Positions 48,625 to 56,756 are shown, numbered from the stretch's first letter. The stretch: 64,000 nucleotides of DNA from Mizugakiibacter sediminis (GCF_000953855.2 NZ_DF970160.1:19862-83861), one strand, 5' to 3'. The notes: generated from the sequence alone by a model not told the origin. A program made the numbers and translations.

Positions 48625-49020
48625 TCAGTGCGTGCCGCCGCAGGAGCCTTCCTTCGCCTTCTGCTTGGCCTTGTCGCCGCCACAGGAGCCTTCCTTCGCC
48701 TTGGCCTTGTCGGCTCCGCAGGAGCCTTCCTTGCCCTTGGCCGCGGCCTTGTCGCCGCCGCAATGACCCTCGTGGGCCTTGCGCTTGGCGCCGCACTTGC
48801 CTTCGCCGCACTTGCCCTCTTCGTGCTTTGAGGTCTTGGTGCCGGCCTTCGACTCGGCCGGGGTGGCCTGGCCCTGGTCGCCCGAGGCCTGGGCCAGCAT
48901 GTAGCCCGTGCCGAGCGAGCCGAGCTGGAAGGCGCTGGCGGCCGAGGCGTTCAGCGACAGGCCGCCGACCAGGGCGGCGCCGAGGGCGAGGGTGAGCGGT
49001 TTCACGTACGACTTCGACAT
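48625..49020 (-). CDS. hvfA: HvfA-like copper-RiPP precursor with six EGxCG motifs
   Basis: A 131-residue precursor. A signal peptide-like start ([20 protein letters not shown], then [10 protein letters not shown]) is followed by the family's [10 protein letters not shown] segment and a linker. The lysine-rich C-terminal half has cysteines only in motifs: EGKCG at 68-72 and 73-77, EGHCG at 84-88, and EGSCG at 98-102, 110-114 and 124-128. HvfB/HvfC in related systems convert such cysteines to copper-binding groups in an exported peptide. I chose the ATG at 49020, preceded by GGAGAG. The EGSCG part is built on tandem DNA repeats. Confidence 0.92.
   Translation of the reverse strand: MSKSYVKPLTLALGAALVGGLSLNASAASAFQLGSLGTGYMLAQASGDQGQATPAESKAGTKTSKHEEGKCGEGKCGAKRKAHEGHCGGDKAAAKGKEGSCGADKAKAKEGSCGGDKAKQKAKEGSCGGTH
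48628..48771 (-). repeat. Tandem repeats encoding the hvfA EGxCG units
   Basis: Units of 42, 36 and 42 bases plus a final partial unit (14, 12, 14 and 8 residues) each encode EG[H/S]CG followed by a Lys/Ala-rich spacer such as GDKAKQKAK. The phrase CAGGAGCCTTCCTT (plus strand) recurs at 48641, 48683 and 48719. The units lie in frame, so copy-number change would alter the number of cysteine motifs without breaking the gene. Confidence 0.85.
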
Positions 49021-49460
49021 GGTGGACTCTCCGATGAGCGGGTCCGCGCCCGCAGGGGTGCCGTCGTATGCACGGCGGATGACGTTTTCCTCCACCGTGC
49101 CATGAGGAAGACCTGCCACAGCAGGTTTCCGGCAAGCGCCGATGGCGGTCCTGGCGAACCGGCAGGCATGCTGGGTCTCCTCCCGTAGGCCGCATGCCGG
49201 ATCGGCTGACTAGACCGGGGCGACACGCTAACCCTTACGCATTTCCGCGGACAGTTACGGACGTCATCTCCTGCGCCGAAACGTGCCGCGCCTGCGCCGA
49301 ACCGCAAAGGCGTTGTCACCATTCCGTCATCGCACGCCAATCTGGCTGTCAAGAAAAAGCTGCATCCTGCCGCCGTTCACGAATACTTAACCGTTTGTGC
49401 AACGTCCATGGTCGCGCGGCAACCCCGGGCGCCCGGTAATCCAACAGGAGCGAGAAACTC
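49021..49460. other. Divergent hvfA-porin promoter region
   Basis: The 440 bases carry the leader of hvfA (leftward) and of the porin (rightward) and no gene. A small perfect stem (ACCTGC/GCAGGT) lies at 49111-49126 in the hvfA leader. The segment 49220-49260 is less GC-rich and is the likeliest place for the hvfA promoter, but I see no clear -35/-10 pair. The porin side holds a Pho-box array described separately. Confidence 0.6.
49313..49352 (+). promoter_or_regulatory. Pho-box array upstream of the porin gene
   Basis: Four 7-base units spaced by 4 bases follow one another: TTGTCAC, CCGTCAT, CGCCAAT and CTGTCAA. The first two and the last fit the PhoB half-site, and the third is weak. The exact 11-base period over 40 bases is hard to explain by chance. 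The array ends 108 bases before the porin start, a usual place for an activator. Confidence 0.75.
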
Positions 49461-50468
49461 ATGCGCAAGACACTTCTGGCTGCGGCGACCGCCGCGGTGC
49501 TCGGTACGGCCAGCCTGGGCGCCCGCGCCGACGTCAACACCGTCGTCGGCGGCAAGATGTTCTTCGACCTCAGCAGCATCGACCAGAAGAACAACGGCAC
49601 CAAGACCGCCAACGACGGCACCGGCTTCGACGTCAAGCGCTTCTACCTCACCGTCGACCACAAGTTCGACAACATCTGGTCGGCCAACCTGACCACCGAC
49701 TTCAACTACGTCAGCAACGACGGCCAGACCAACCTGTTCGTCAAGAAGGCCTACCTGCAAGGCAAGTTCGATCCGCTGTTCATCGTGCGCGCCGGCTCCG
49801 CCGACCTGCCGTGGGTTCCGTACGCCGAGAACGTGTACGGCTACCGCTTCGTCGAGAACACCCTGATCGACCGCCTGAAGTTCGGCACCTCCGCCGACTG
49901 GGGCGTGCACGTGCTCGGCGGCAACGACAACTTCAACTACCAGGGCTCGGTGGTCAACGGCGCCGGCTACAAGAACCCGTCGCGCAGCAAGAACATGGAC
50001 TTCGAAGGCCGCGTCGGCGCGCAGTTCGGCGGCTTCATGGCGGCGGTCGGCGGCTATTCCGGCAAGCTCGGCAAGGACACCCAGACCACGCCGGCGCTGC
50101 ACACGGCCAACCGCACCGATGCGCTGCTCGCCTACAAGGCCGACATGTTCACCGTCGGCGGCGAGTGGTTCCAGGCGAAGAACTGGAACAACGTGCTGAC
50201 CACGGCCACCGACAAGGCCGACGGCTGGTCGCTGTTCGGCAACGTCAACTTCAATCCCGACTGGTCGGCGTTCGCGCGCTACGACAAGGCCAAGCTCAGC
50301 AAGGACCTGAACCCCAGTCTCGAGGACAAGTACTGGAACGTCGGCGTGGCCTACAACGTGCGCAAGGGCGTGCGCCTGGCCTTCGTCTACAAGAACGACA
50401 AGCAGGACAGCAACACGGCCAAGCTGGACACCAAGGAGTTCGGCGTGTGGGGCGAAGTCGCCTTCTGA
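49461..50468 (+). CDS. OprO/OprP-like phosphate/polyphosphate porin
   Basis: Outer-membrane barrel of 335 residues. It has a signal peptide (1-23, ending ARA), many amphipathic strands including DFNYVSNDGQTNLFVKKAYL near 80-99, and a C-terminal Phe (GVWGEVAF). The family name is supported by the strand motif GFDVKRFYLTVDHKFD and by the Pho-box array. It is shorter than OprP (about 440 residues), so loop regions must be reduced. It would let phosphate or polyphosphate cross the outer membrane for the Pst system. AGGAGCGAG precedes the ATG. Confidence 0.85.
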   Translation: MRKTLLAAATAAVLGTASLGARADVNTVVGGKMFFDLSSIDQKNNGTKTANDGTGFDVKRFYLTVDHKFDNIWSANLTTDFNYVSNDGQTNLFVKKAYLQGKFDPLFIVRAGSADLPWVPYAENVYGYRFVENTLIDRLKFGTSADWGVHVLGGNDNFNYQGSVVNGAGYKNPSRSKNMDFEGRVGAQFGGFMAAVGGYSGKLGKDTQTTPALHTANRTDALLAYKADMFTVGGEWFQAKNWNNVLTTATDKADGWSLFGNVNFNPDWSAFARYDKAKLSKDLNPSLEDKYWNVGVAYNVRKGVRLAFVYKNDKQDSNTAKLDTKEFGVWGEVAF

Positions 50469-50519
50469 GCCCACCCGCCGCGATCGGCCATCGCAACGGA
50501 GCACGTTCCCAGGACGGGC

Positions 50520-50552
50520 GAACGGCAGGCGCAAGCCTGCCGTTCTTGTTTC
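50520..50552 (+). terminator. Rho-independent terminator of the porin gene
   Basis: A perfect 11-bp stem (GAACGGCAGGC with its complement) around a GCAA loop is followed by TTGTTT, 51 bases after the stop. Confidence 0.85.
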
Positions 50553-50624
50553 CGCGCCCGGCGGTCGCCTGCGCGCAGGCGACCGCACCGACAGCCTGCC
50601 TGCGTCCGCGCAGCGGCGATGTGC

Positions 50625-51260
50625 TCATTCGCGCGTCTTCGCCTTGTACGCGCACAGATCGCGGATGGCGCACCGCGGGCAGTCCGGCTTGCGCGCCTTG
50701 CACACGTAGCGGCCGTGCAGGATCAGCCAGTGGTGCGCATCGCGGCGGAACTCGGCCGGCACCACCTTCAGCAGCTTTTCCTCGACCGCGCGCACGGTCT
50801 TGCCGGGCGCGAGGCCGGTGCGGTTGGCGACGCGGAAGATGTGCGTGTCGACAGCGATGGTCGGTTCGCCGAACGCGGTGTTCAGCACCACGTTGGCGGT
50901 CTTGCGGCCGACGCCGGGCAGCGCTTCCAGCGCCGCGCGCTCGCGCGGCACCTCGCCGCCGTGGCGTTCGATCAGCAGGCGGCAGGTCTCGAGGATGTTC
51001 TTCGCCTTGCCGTTGAACAGGCCGATCGTGCTGATGTAGCGCTTCAGTCCGTCCTCGCCCAGCGCCAGGATCTGCCGCGGCGTGTTGGCGACGGGGAACA
51101 GCTTGCGCGTGGCCTTGTTGACGCCGACGTCGGTGGCCTGCGCGGAGAGGATCACCGCCACCAGCAGCTCGAACGGCGTCGCGTACTCCAATTCGGTGGT
51201 GGGCTTGGGGTTCAGCTCGCGCAGGCGGCGGAACAGCTCGGCCACGTGCTCGCGCTTCAT
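50625..51260 (-). CDS. nth: Endonuclease III
   Basis: DNA glycosylase/AP lyase for oxidised pyrimidines. The 211 residues show the helix-hairpin-helix LPGVGRKTANVVLN near 114-127 with catalytic Lys120, catalytic Asp138 in VDTHIFRVANR, and the 4Fe-4S cluster cysteines (Cys187, Cys194, Cys197 and Cys203) near the C-terminus. It overlaps the end of rnfE by 4 bases, the common rnf-nth linkage in gammaproteobacteria. Confidence 0.97.
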   Translation of the reverse strand: MKREHVAELFRRLRELNPKPTTELEYATPFELLVAVILSAQATDVGVNKATRKLFPVANTPRQILALGEDGLKRYISTIGLFNGKAKNILETCRLLIERHGGEVPRERAALEALPGVGRKTANVVLNTAFGEPTIAVDTHIFRVANRTGLAPGKTVRAVEEKLLKVVPAEFRRDAHHWLILHGRYVCKARKPDCPRCAIRDLCAYKAKTRE

Positions 51261-51928
51261 GCGGCCTCCGTGGAGGGAGGCCGCGTCGCGCGCAGGTCGC
51301 GGGCCTGCTTCGCCGCCAGCAGCAGCGCCAGCGCGAGGAACGCGCCCGGCGCCAGCGTCGCCAGGCGCAGGCCGCGCGCCTCGGCGAACGGGCGCAGCGC
51401 AAGCATGGGGGCGCCGAGCAGCGTGCCCGCGTCGGCGAACAGCGTGCCGCGGCCGAGCAGTTCGCGTGCGGCGCCGAGCGCCAGCAGCAGCGCACCGAGG
51501 CCGAAGCCCCATTGCATGCCGCGGCGCAGTTGCGCGAAAGCACCGGGCGCGGAAAACGTCGCTTGCCGCAGCAGCGCGCCGTGCGCGGCGATCAGCGGCA
51601 CGAACAGCATGGCCGTCGGCGCGAGCGCCGGCCACCATGCGTCGATGATGCGCTGCGCGGCCGTCGCCGCCGCGGCGAACACCAGCAGCGCGGCCAGCAG
51701 GCGCGGGTTGCCGTTCAGGCCACGCTGCGGCAGCAGCGCGAGCACGAGTGTGGCCAGCGCTGCGACGAACACCAGTGCGGCGCTTAACACCAGACCCGTC
51801 GTGGCATCGCGGCATGCCGGCAGCAGCGGGCACAGGCCCAGCAGGGCTGCCGGCCAGACGTGGCCGGAAAGCGGGCCCGCGTCCGCGGCGGCCGGCGTGT
51901 CGTGCGGGGAGGGGGCAGGGGTCGGCAT
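51257..51928 (-). CDS. rnfE: Electron transport complex subunit RnfE (RsxE)
   Basis: Inner-membrane subunit of the Rnf/Rsx complex, which moves electrons between ferredoxin and NAD coupled to ion movement and, in E. coli, reduces SoxR. The 223 residues have about six hydrophobic helices and the segments LGLCPLLPACRDATTGL near 30-46 and RQATFSAPGAFAQLRRGMQWG. It is divergent from RnfE norms in its Pro/Ala-rich N-terminus (1-22). It is cut off from the other rnf genes by the DUF3175 gene. Confidence 0.9.
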   Translation of the reverse strand: MPTPAPSPHDTPAAADAGPLSGHVWPAALLGLCPLLPACRDATTGLVLSAALVFVAALATLVLALLPQRGLNGNPRLLAALLVFAAAATAAQRIIDAWWPALAPTAMLFVPLIAAHGALLRQATFSAPGAFAQLRRGMQWGFGLGALLLALGAARELLGRGTLFADAGTLLGAPMLALRPFAEARGLRLATLAPGAFLALALLLAAKQARDLRATRPPSTEAA

Positions 51929-52011
51929 GACGGCGATTCTAGAGGAACGCCGCGGCCGCGCGGCTCGCGCATAATCGCCGGCACCGGCTGTTATCGACGA
52001 GAGGGTATGTC

Positions 52012-52338
52012 GTGGCGGACCGTTCGCGCGAGCGTTGGTCGCAGCACGTGACCGAGACCAGCAACGCGCTCGACCTCGAGCCGGGCGTGTTCGCCTGGGA
52101 CGATCCGCGCCGCATCGCGCTGTCGCTGAAGCGGTCCGCCGAGCAGAGCCGCCGCCGCAAGAGCGCGCCGTTCCGCTCGGCGATGTCGATGCTCACCTTC
52201 TACATCAACCGCGCCGGCGCCCACCTGCCGGACGAGCGCCGCGCCTGCCTGGAGGCGGCCAAGGACGAGTTGCGCGCGCTGTACCGGCGGCCGCGGCGCG
52301 GGAGTCAAGGGCCTTCCGACGCGGATGGGCGCGGATGA
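52012..52338 (+). CDS. DUF3175 family protein inside the rnf cluster
   Basis: A 108-residue, basic, cytosolic protein. Its core matches the DUF3175 family, with SQHVTETSNALDLEPGVF (about 10-27), ALSLKRSAEQSRRRKSAPFR and AMSMLTFYINRAG. Function is unknown. The start is a GTG after GAGAGGG; the ATG at 52007 is out of frame and leads to a stop after 14 codons. It is read against the rnf genes and separates rnfG from rnfE, so it interrupts a normally continuous operon. Confidence 0.85.
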   Translation: MADRSRERWSQHVTETSNALDLEPGVFAWDDPRRIALSLKRSAEQSRRRKSAPFRSAMSMLTFYINRAGAHLPDERRACLEAAKDELRALYRRPRRGSQGPSDADGRG

Positions 52339-52385
52339 ACGCGGATGAGATCTCTGCTCTGTCGGCGTTGATCCGCACCCATCCG
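52322..52385. repeat. Inverted repeat at the DUF3175-rnfG junction
   Basis: Arms of 19 bases at 52322-52340 and 52367-52385 match at 17 positions. The left arm reads CGGATGGGCGCGGATGAAC. The repeat overlaps the end of the DUF3175 gene and lies between convergent genes, where it could act as a terminator. The GCGGATG phrase is a dispersed type in related genomes. Confidence 0.7.
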
Positions 52386-52416
52386 CATCGAAAAAGTATC
52401 TCGACGCACAGCCGCG

Positions 52417-53028
52417 TCATGGCGGCGCCGGCGCGAACAGGGCCGCACGGTTCGCGGCGTACCAGGCCAGCACCTTGCGCACCTCCTCGACCACCGCGCG
52501 CGGCGTGACGGTGGCGCCGGAGAACTGGTCGAAGTCGCCGCCGTCCTTGCGCACCTTCCAGCGCGCTTCCGGCGGATCGTGCAGCGAGCGGCCGGCGAAG
52601 CGGGCGAGCCAGCCGCCGCTGTCGAGCTGGCCGCCCAGGCCCGGCGTCTCGCGGTGTTCCAGCACGCGTACGCCGGTCAGCGTGCCGTCCCAGGCGATGC
52701 CGATGCGCAGGCGGATCGGACCGTTGTAGCCGTTCGGCGCGATCGCCTCGAGCACCAGCGCCGCGGGTCGGCCGTGCAGGCGCGCGCGGTAGACCGGCAC
52801 CGCCGCGTCGCTGCCGAGCGCGCGATCGCGCACCTCGATGCGGTCGGCCAGCGGGTCGTTGTCGTACAGCGTCGGCGGCAGCACCTCGGCGAGCGCGGCG
52901 AGACGCTCGGCGCGCGCGGCGGCGGCGATGCGGTCGCGGGTCAGCCACCAGGCGCCGGCGATCAGCGCGGCGCTCGCCAGCAGCGCCAGCGCCAGCGCGG
53001 GTACGGGCGGGCGCGGCGCTTCAACCAT
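52417..53028 (-). CDS. rnfG: Electron transport complex subunit RnfG (RsxG)
   Basis: Periplasm-facing flavoprotein subunit anchored by one helix (about 9-29). The covalent FMN threonine is Thr173 in SGATVTPRAVV. Residues GYNGPIRLRIGI and HRETPGLGGQ are family features. The 203 residues are a normal length. It starts within the end of rnfD (8-base overlap). Confidence 0.93.
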   Translation of the reverse strand: MVEAPRPPVPALALALLASAALIAGAWWLTRDRIAAAARAERLAALAEVLPPTLYDNDPLADRIEVRDRALGSDAAVPVYRARLHGRPAALVLEAIAPNGYNGPIRLRIGIAWDGTLTGVRVLEHRETPGLGGQLDSGGWLARFAGRSLHDPPEARWKVRKDGGDFDQFSGATVTPRAVVEEVRKVLAWYAANRAALFAPAPP

Positions 53029-54061
53029 GGCGCGCGTGTCCGTACGGACGTGGCGGCGTCAGCCGGTCCAGCAACGGCGCCGCGCCGTTCATGATCAGCA
53101 CGGCGAAGGCGACGCCGTCGGGGTAGCCGCCCCAGCGGCGGATCGCCAGCGTCAGCGCGGCGACGCCGGCGCCGAACAGCAGGCGTCCGCGCGGCGTGGT
53201 GCAGCCGGTCACCGGATCGGTGGCGACGAACCACGCCGCCAGCATCAGCCCACCGCTGAACAGGTGTTGCAGCGGAAACGGATGCACATCGGGATCGGCC
53301 AGCCAGGGCGGTACGGTCAGCAGGACGGTCGCGCCCAGCACCGCCGCCGGCACGTGCCAGCGGATCACGCGCCGCCACAGCAGGAACAGGCCGCCCAGCG
53401 CATAGCCGCCGGCGATCCACTCCCAGCCCTCGCCGCCGAAGTCGCCGAACACCGGGTTGGCGTGGATCTCGGGCATGGTCGCGCCCTGCCGCGCCAGCGT
53501 GCGCAGCGTGTCGAGCGGGGTGGCCTGCGCCAGCGTGTCCCAGCCGAGGCCGGCCGGAAGGTGGCCGAGGAAGATCGCCGACAGCGTGTCGCCGAAGCCG
53601 AGCGCCTGCGTGGCCAGCGGCGCCGGCGGCAGCCACTCCGACAGCGCGCGCGGAAAACACACCAGCACCGTCGCGTAGCCGACCATCGCCGGGTTGAACA
53701 GGTTGTGGCCGAGACCGCCGTACAGATGCTTGGCCAGCACGATCGCCGCGGCCATCGCCAGCAGCGTGATCCACCACGGTGTCAGCGGCGGGATGCACAG
53801 CGCGTACAGCGTCGCCGTGACCGGCGCGGACAGGTCGCCGAGGAACGGCGCGGCCGGCACGCCGCGCAGGCGCAGCATCATCGCCTCGAAGCCGAGCGCG
53901 AACGCGCACGCCAGCGCGATCTGCACGAGCACGCCGGGGCCGAAGAACCCCGCGCAGGCGGCGATGCCGGGCAGCAGCGCCAGCAGCACGGCCGCCATCA
54001 CGCCGCGCACGCGCGTCGGCGGCGGCAGGTGCGGCGCGCCGGCGGTGGGGAAGGTCCTCAT
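53021..54061 (-). CDS. rnfD: Electron transport complex subunit RnfD (RsxD)
   Basis: A 346-residue integral membrane flavoprotein with about ten helices. The candidate covalent FMN threonine is Thr181 in AQATPLDTL, matching the xATPL site. Other family stretches are LFNPAMVGYATVLVCFP near 121-137 and FVATDPVTGCTTPRGR. It overlaps rnfC by 4 bases and rnfG by 8 bases. Confidence 0.93.
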   Translation of the reverse strand: MRTFPTAGAPHLPPPTRVRGVMAAVLLALLPGIAACAGFFGPGVLVQIALACAFALGFEAMMLRLRGVPAAPFLGDLSAPVTATLYALCIPPLTPWWITLLAMAAAIVLAKHLYGGLGHNLFNPAMVGYATVLVCFPRALSEWLPPAPLATQALGFGDTLSAIFLGHLPAGLGWDTLAQATPLDTLRTLARQGATMPEIHANPVFGDFGGEGWEWIAGGYALGGLFLLWRRVIRWHVPAAVLGATVLLTVPPWLADPDVHPFPLQHLFSGGLMLAAWFVATDPVTGCTTPRGRLLFGAGVAALTLAIRRWGGYPDGVAFAVLIMNGAAPLLDRLTPPRPYGHARHG

Positions 54062-55602
54062 GCGTCGCCCCCGGATTCGCCGCCGGGCGGGGGCACCCGC
54101 TTCCTCGCGCGGCCGCGCGCGATCGCCGCCAGCACGGCGTCCTTGCTGATCGGCGGCGTCGGCGCCTGCGCGGCGGCGAGTTCGGCGCGCCGCGCCGCCG
54201 AGCGCTGCAGGCGTTCCTCGCGCTCGCGCGCCAGCCGCGCCTCGCGGGCGCGGTAGCGTTCGCGCGCGGCGTCGGCGTTAGCGCGCGCCGCGGCCTGCGC
54301 GCGCAGCTCCGCCTTGCCCCGGCGGAACCAGTCGACCAGCGGGATGTGCGAGGGGCAGGCGTAGGCGCACAGCCCGCATTCGATGCAGTCGGCCAGCGCG
54401 TGCGCCCGCGCTTCGGCGGTGTCGTCGGCGCGCAGGTCGGCGAGCAGCTGCAGCGGCTGCAGCCGCGCCGGGCACACGCGCGCGCACTCGGCGCAGCGGA
54501 TGCACGGCAGTTCGGGCGCGGCGTCGCGCAGGTCGTGCTCGGCCAGCACCAGCACGCAGTGGGTGGCGGCGCTCGCCGGCACGTCGTCGTGCGGCAGCGC
54601 GACGCCCGTCATCGGCCCGCCGGCCAGCAGGCGCGCGGCGCGCGCGGTGTAGCCGCCGGCCTGTTCGACCAGCCACGCCAGCGGCGTGCCGAGGCGCACT
54701 TCGAAGTTGCCCGGCTCGACGACGCCGGCGCCGGTGACGGTGACGATGCGCGCGGTCAGCGCCTCGCCGCGCGCCACCGCGCGCCACGCCGCCGCGGCGG
54801 TGGCGACGTTGTGGCAGACGATGCCGAGGTCCTGCGGCAGTCCGCCGGACGGCACCTCGCGGCCGGTCAGCGCCTGGATCAGCTGGCGCTCGCCGCCCTC
54901 GGGATAGCGCGTCGGCACCGCGGCCAGCGCGGCGCCTTCGAACGGCGCTGCGTGCAGCGCGCTTTCCAGCGCGGCCAGCGCTTGCGGCATCGCCTCCTCG
55001 ACGGCGATGAAGGTGCGCGCCGCGCCCAGCACGTGCGCCAGCAGCGCCGCGCCGGCGACGACTTCTTCGGCGCGCTCGCGCAGCAGCGCCTCGTCGCAGG
55101 CGACGTAGGGCTCGCATTCGGCGCCGTTGACGATCAACGTCGGCTGCGCGCCGGCGAGCTTGGCCGCGCTGGGGAAAGCGCCGCCGCCGAGGCCGACGAT
55201 GCCCGTTTCGCGCAGGCGTTCCAGCAGCGCCGCGCGCGGTGCGTCGCGCCAGTCCTCGATCGGCGGCAGGCGTTGCTCGTCGTCGGCGCCGTCCGGCTCG
55301 ATCACCACGCACGGGCCGGCGCGCGCGTCGGCATCCGCCAGCGGGCGCGCTTCGACGGCGAGCACCGTGCCCGAAGTCGAGGCGTGCACCGTCGTGCCGT
55401 GCGCGCCTTCGATGCGGCCGATCACCTCGCCGCGGCGCACGCGTCGGCCGGGTGCGACCACCGCGCGCGCGGCCATGTCGGCGCGCGCCGCCAGCGGAAT
55501 CGCCAGTTGCGGCGGCAGCGGGCACGGCCGGATCGGCCGCGCCAGCGCGGCCTGCTTGCGCAGGTCGAGCCGCATGCCGCCATGGAAGCGATGGATGCGC
55601 AT
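54058..55602 (-). CDS. rnfC: Electron transport complex subunit RnfC (RsxC)
   Basis: Peripheral NADH/FMN subunit of 514 residues. The nucleotide-binding loop is GLGGGAFPSAAKL near 137-149. Two 4Fe-4S clusters follow at CIRCAECARVCP (from about 367) and CIECGLCAYACP (from about 406). The C-terminus (about 425-500) is a long, charged Ala/Arg/Glu coiled-coil tail. In E. coli it is also extended and repetitive, and much longer. Confidence 0.94.
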   Translation of the reverse strand: MRIHRFHGGMRLDLRKQAALARPIRPCPLPPQLAIPLAARADMAARAVVAPGRRVRRGEVIGRIEGAHGTTVHASTSGTVLAVEARPLADADARAGPCVVIEPDGADDEQRLPPIEDWRDAPRAALLERLRETGIVGLGGGAFPSAAKLAGAQPTLIVNGAECEPYVACDEALLRERAEEVVAGAALLAHVLGAARTFIAVEEAMPQALAALESALHAAPFEGAALAAVPTRYPEGGERQLIQALTGREVPSGGLPQDLGIVCHNVATAAAAWRAVARGEALTARIVTVTGAGVVEPGNFEVRLGTPLAWLVEQAGGYTARAARLLAGGPMTGVALPHDDVPASAATHCVLVLAEHDLRDAAPELPCIRCAECARVCPARLQPLQLLADLRADDTAEARAHALADCIECGLCAYACPSHIPLVDWFRRGKAELRAQAAARANADAARERYRAREARLAREREERLQRSAARRAELAAAQAPTPPISKDAVLAAIARGRARKRVPPPGGESGGDA

Positions 55603-55626
55603 GGACGGCGATTCTCGCAGGTCGCG

Positions 55627-56181
55627 CTAGGACGCGGCGACCTGCGTGCGTGCCGCCGCCCCGGGGCGCGGCGGCGGCGTCCGGCCTTCCACCGGCGCCA
55701 TCGCGATGCAGTCGACCGGGCAGGCCGGCACGCACAGCTCGCAGCCGGTGCACAGATCGCCGACCACGGTGTGCATCAGCCTGGAGGCGCCGACGATGGC
55801 GTCGACCGGGCAGGCCTGGATGCACTTGGTGCAGCCGATGCAGACGTCCTCGTCGATCAGCGCCACGGCCGGCGGCTTCTCGCGGCCGCAGGCGGGATCG
55901 ATCGGCTTGGGCGCGCGGCCGAGCAGGTTCGCCAAGGCGCGCACTCCGGCCATGCCGCCGGGCGGACAGCGGTTGAGGTCGGCCTCGCCGCGCGCCAGCG
56001 CTTCCGCGTAGGGGCGGCAGCCGCCGTAGCCGCACTGGCCGCACTGCGTCTGCGGCAGCAGCGCGTCGATGGCATCGGCGGTGACCGGCGCCCGCGCCGC
56101 GCGCAGTCGGCGCTCCGCGCAGCGCAGCGCCAGCGCGAACGCGGCGCCGACCAGGACCAGCGTCAGCAGTGCGGCGAACAT
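55627..56181 (-). CDS. rnfB: Electron transport complex subunit RnfB (RsxB)
   Basis: Ferredoxin-like subunit of 184 residues. It has an N-terminal membrane anchor (about 1-20), a 4Fe-4S domain with CGQCGYGGC near 47-55 and Cys72, and two ferredoxin clusters at [12 protein letters not shown] (114-125) and [12 protein letters not shown] (144-155). It passes electrons into the membrane complex. It shares one base with the rnfA stop; rnfC begins 24 bases on. Confidence 0.95.
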   Translation of the reverse strand: MFAALLTLVLVGAAFALALRCAERRLRAARAPVTADAIDALLPQTQCGQCGYGGCRPYAEALARGEADLNRCPPGGMAGVRALANLLGRAPKPIDPACGREKPPAVALIDEDVCIGCTKCIQACPVDAIVGASRLMHTVVGDLCTGCELCVPACPVDCIAMAPVEGRTPPPRPGAAARTQVAAS

Positions 56182-56756
56182 CAGCCCATGCCGGCGAAGC
56201 CGAGGAAGGCCAGCGCCAGCAGCGCGGCGGTGACCAGCGCGATCGGCGCGCCGCGGAACGGCGCCGGCACGGGTGCGGCAGCGAGGCGCGCGCGCATCGC
56301 CGCGAACATCAGCAGCACCAGACCGAAGCCGAGGCCGGCACCGAGGCCGAGCGCGACGGCGCCGACGAAGTCGAGCGGGCGCGTGGCAGCCAGCAGCGCC
56401 GCCGCCAGCACCGCGCCGTCGACGCCGAGCAGGGCGGGGCGCAGCTCCGCGGCGGTAGCCAGTGCCGGCGTTGCGCGATGAAGCAGGCGCGCGACCGCCA
56501 CCGCCAGCCAGGCCGCCAGCAGGATCAGCGCGAACGGCCGCAGGAACGCCGCCTGCAGCGGCTGCAGCAGCGCGCGCTCGACGATCCAGCCGGCAGCCGC
56601 GGCGAGGGTCAGCGTCAGCGTCGCGACCAGCGCGCGCGCCGCCGCCGGCGCCAGCCGCGGCGGCGCATCCAGCCACGGCTCGACGCCCAGCATGCGCGCC
56701 AGCACGAAGTTGTCGGCCAGCGCGGCGCCGATCAGGATCAGCACGAAGTCGGTCAT
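56181..56756 (-). CDS. rnfA: Electron transport complex subunit RnfA (RsxA)
   Basis: A 191-residue membrane subunit with six hydrophobic helices. The conserved cluster-binding region normally holds a Cys in both RnfA and RnfE; here the first helix reads [16 protein letters not shown] and the usual cysteine after FVLxxxxG is not seen. It is the first gene of the leftward rnf unit and starts 127 bases from the divergent clpP-like gene. Length and order make the call secure; the missing Cys deserves a look. Confidence 0.88.
   Translation of the reverse strand: MTDFVLILIGAALADNFVLARMLGVEPWLDAPPRLAPAAARALVATLTLTLAAAAGWIVERALLQPLQAAFLRPFALILLAAWLAVAVARLLHRATPALATAAELRPALLGVDGAVLAAALLAATRPLDFVGAVALGLGAGLGFGLVLLMFAAMRARLAAAPVPAPFRGAPIALVTAALLALAFLGFAGMG

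Noticed and set aside
48628..48771. Tandem repeats as a possible CRISPR array
   Set aside because: The units are 36-42 bases without unique spacers, are in frame, and encode the EGxCG motifs of hvfA. No cas genes are near.
49111..49126. Small stem in the hvfA leader as a metal riboswitch
   Set aside because: A 6-bp stem with a 4-base loop is too small and no known riboswitch core is present.
49220..49260. Possible ECF-type promoter for hvfA (GGAAAT followed by a GTC-like element on the minus strand)
   Set aside because: Neither element matches a defined consensus well enough, and spacing could not be fixed. Transcript mapping would be needed.
52007..52051. ATG start at 52007 for the DUF3175 gene
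   Set aside because: It is out of frame with the conserved protein and terminates after 14 codons; the GTG at 52012 has the ribosome site.
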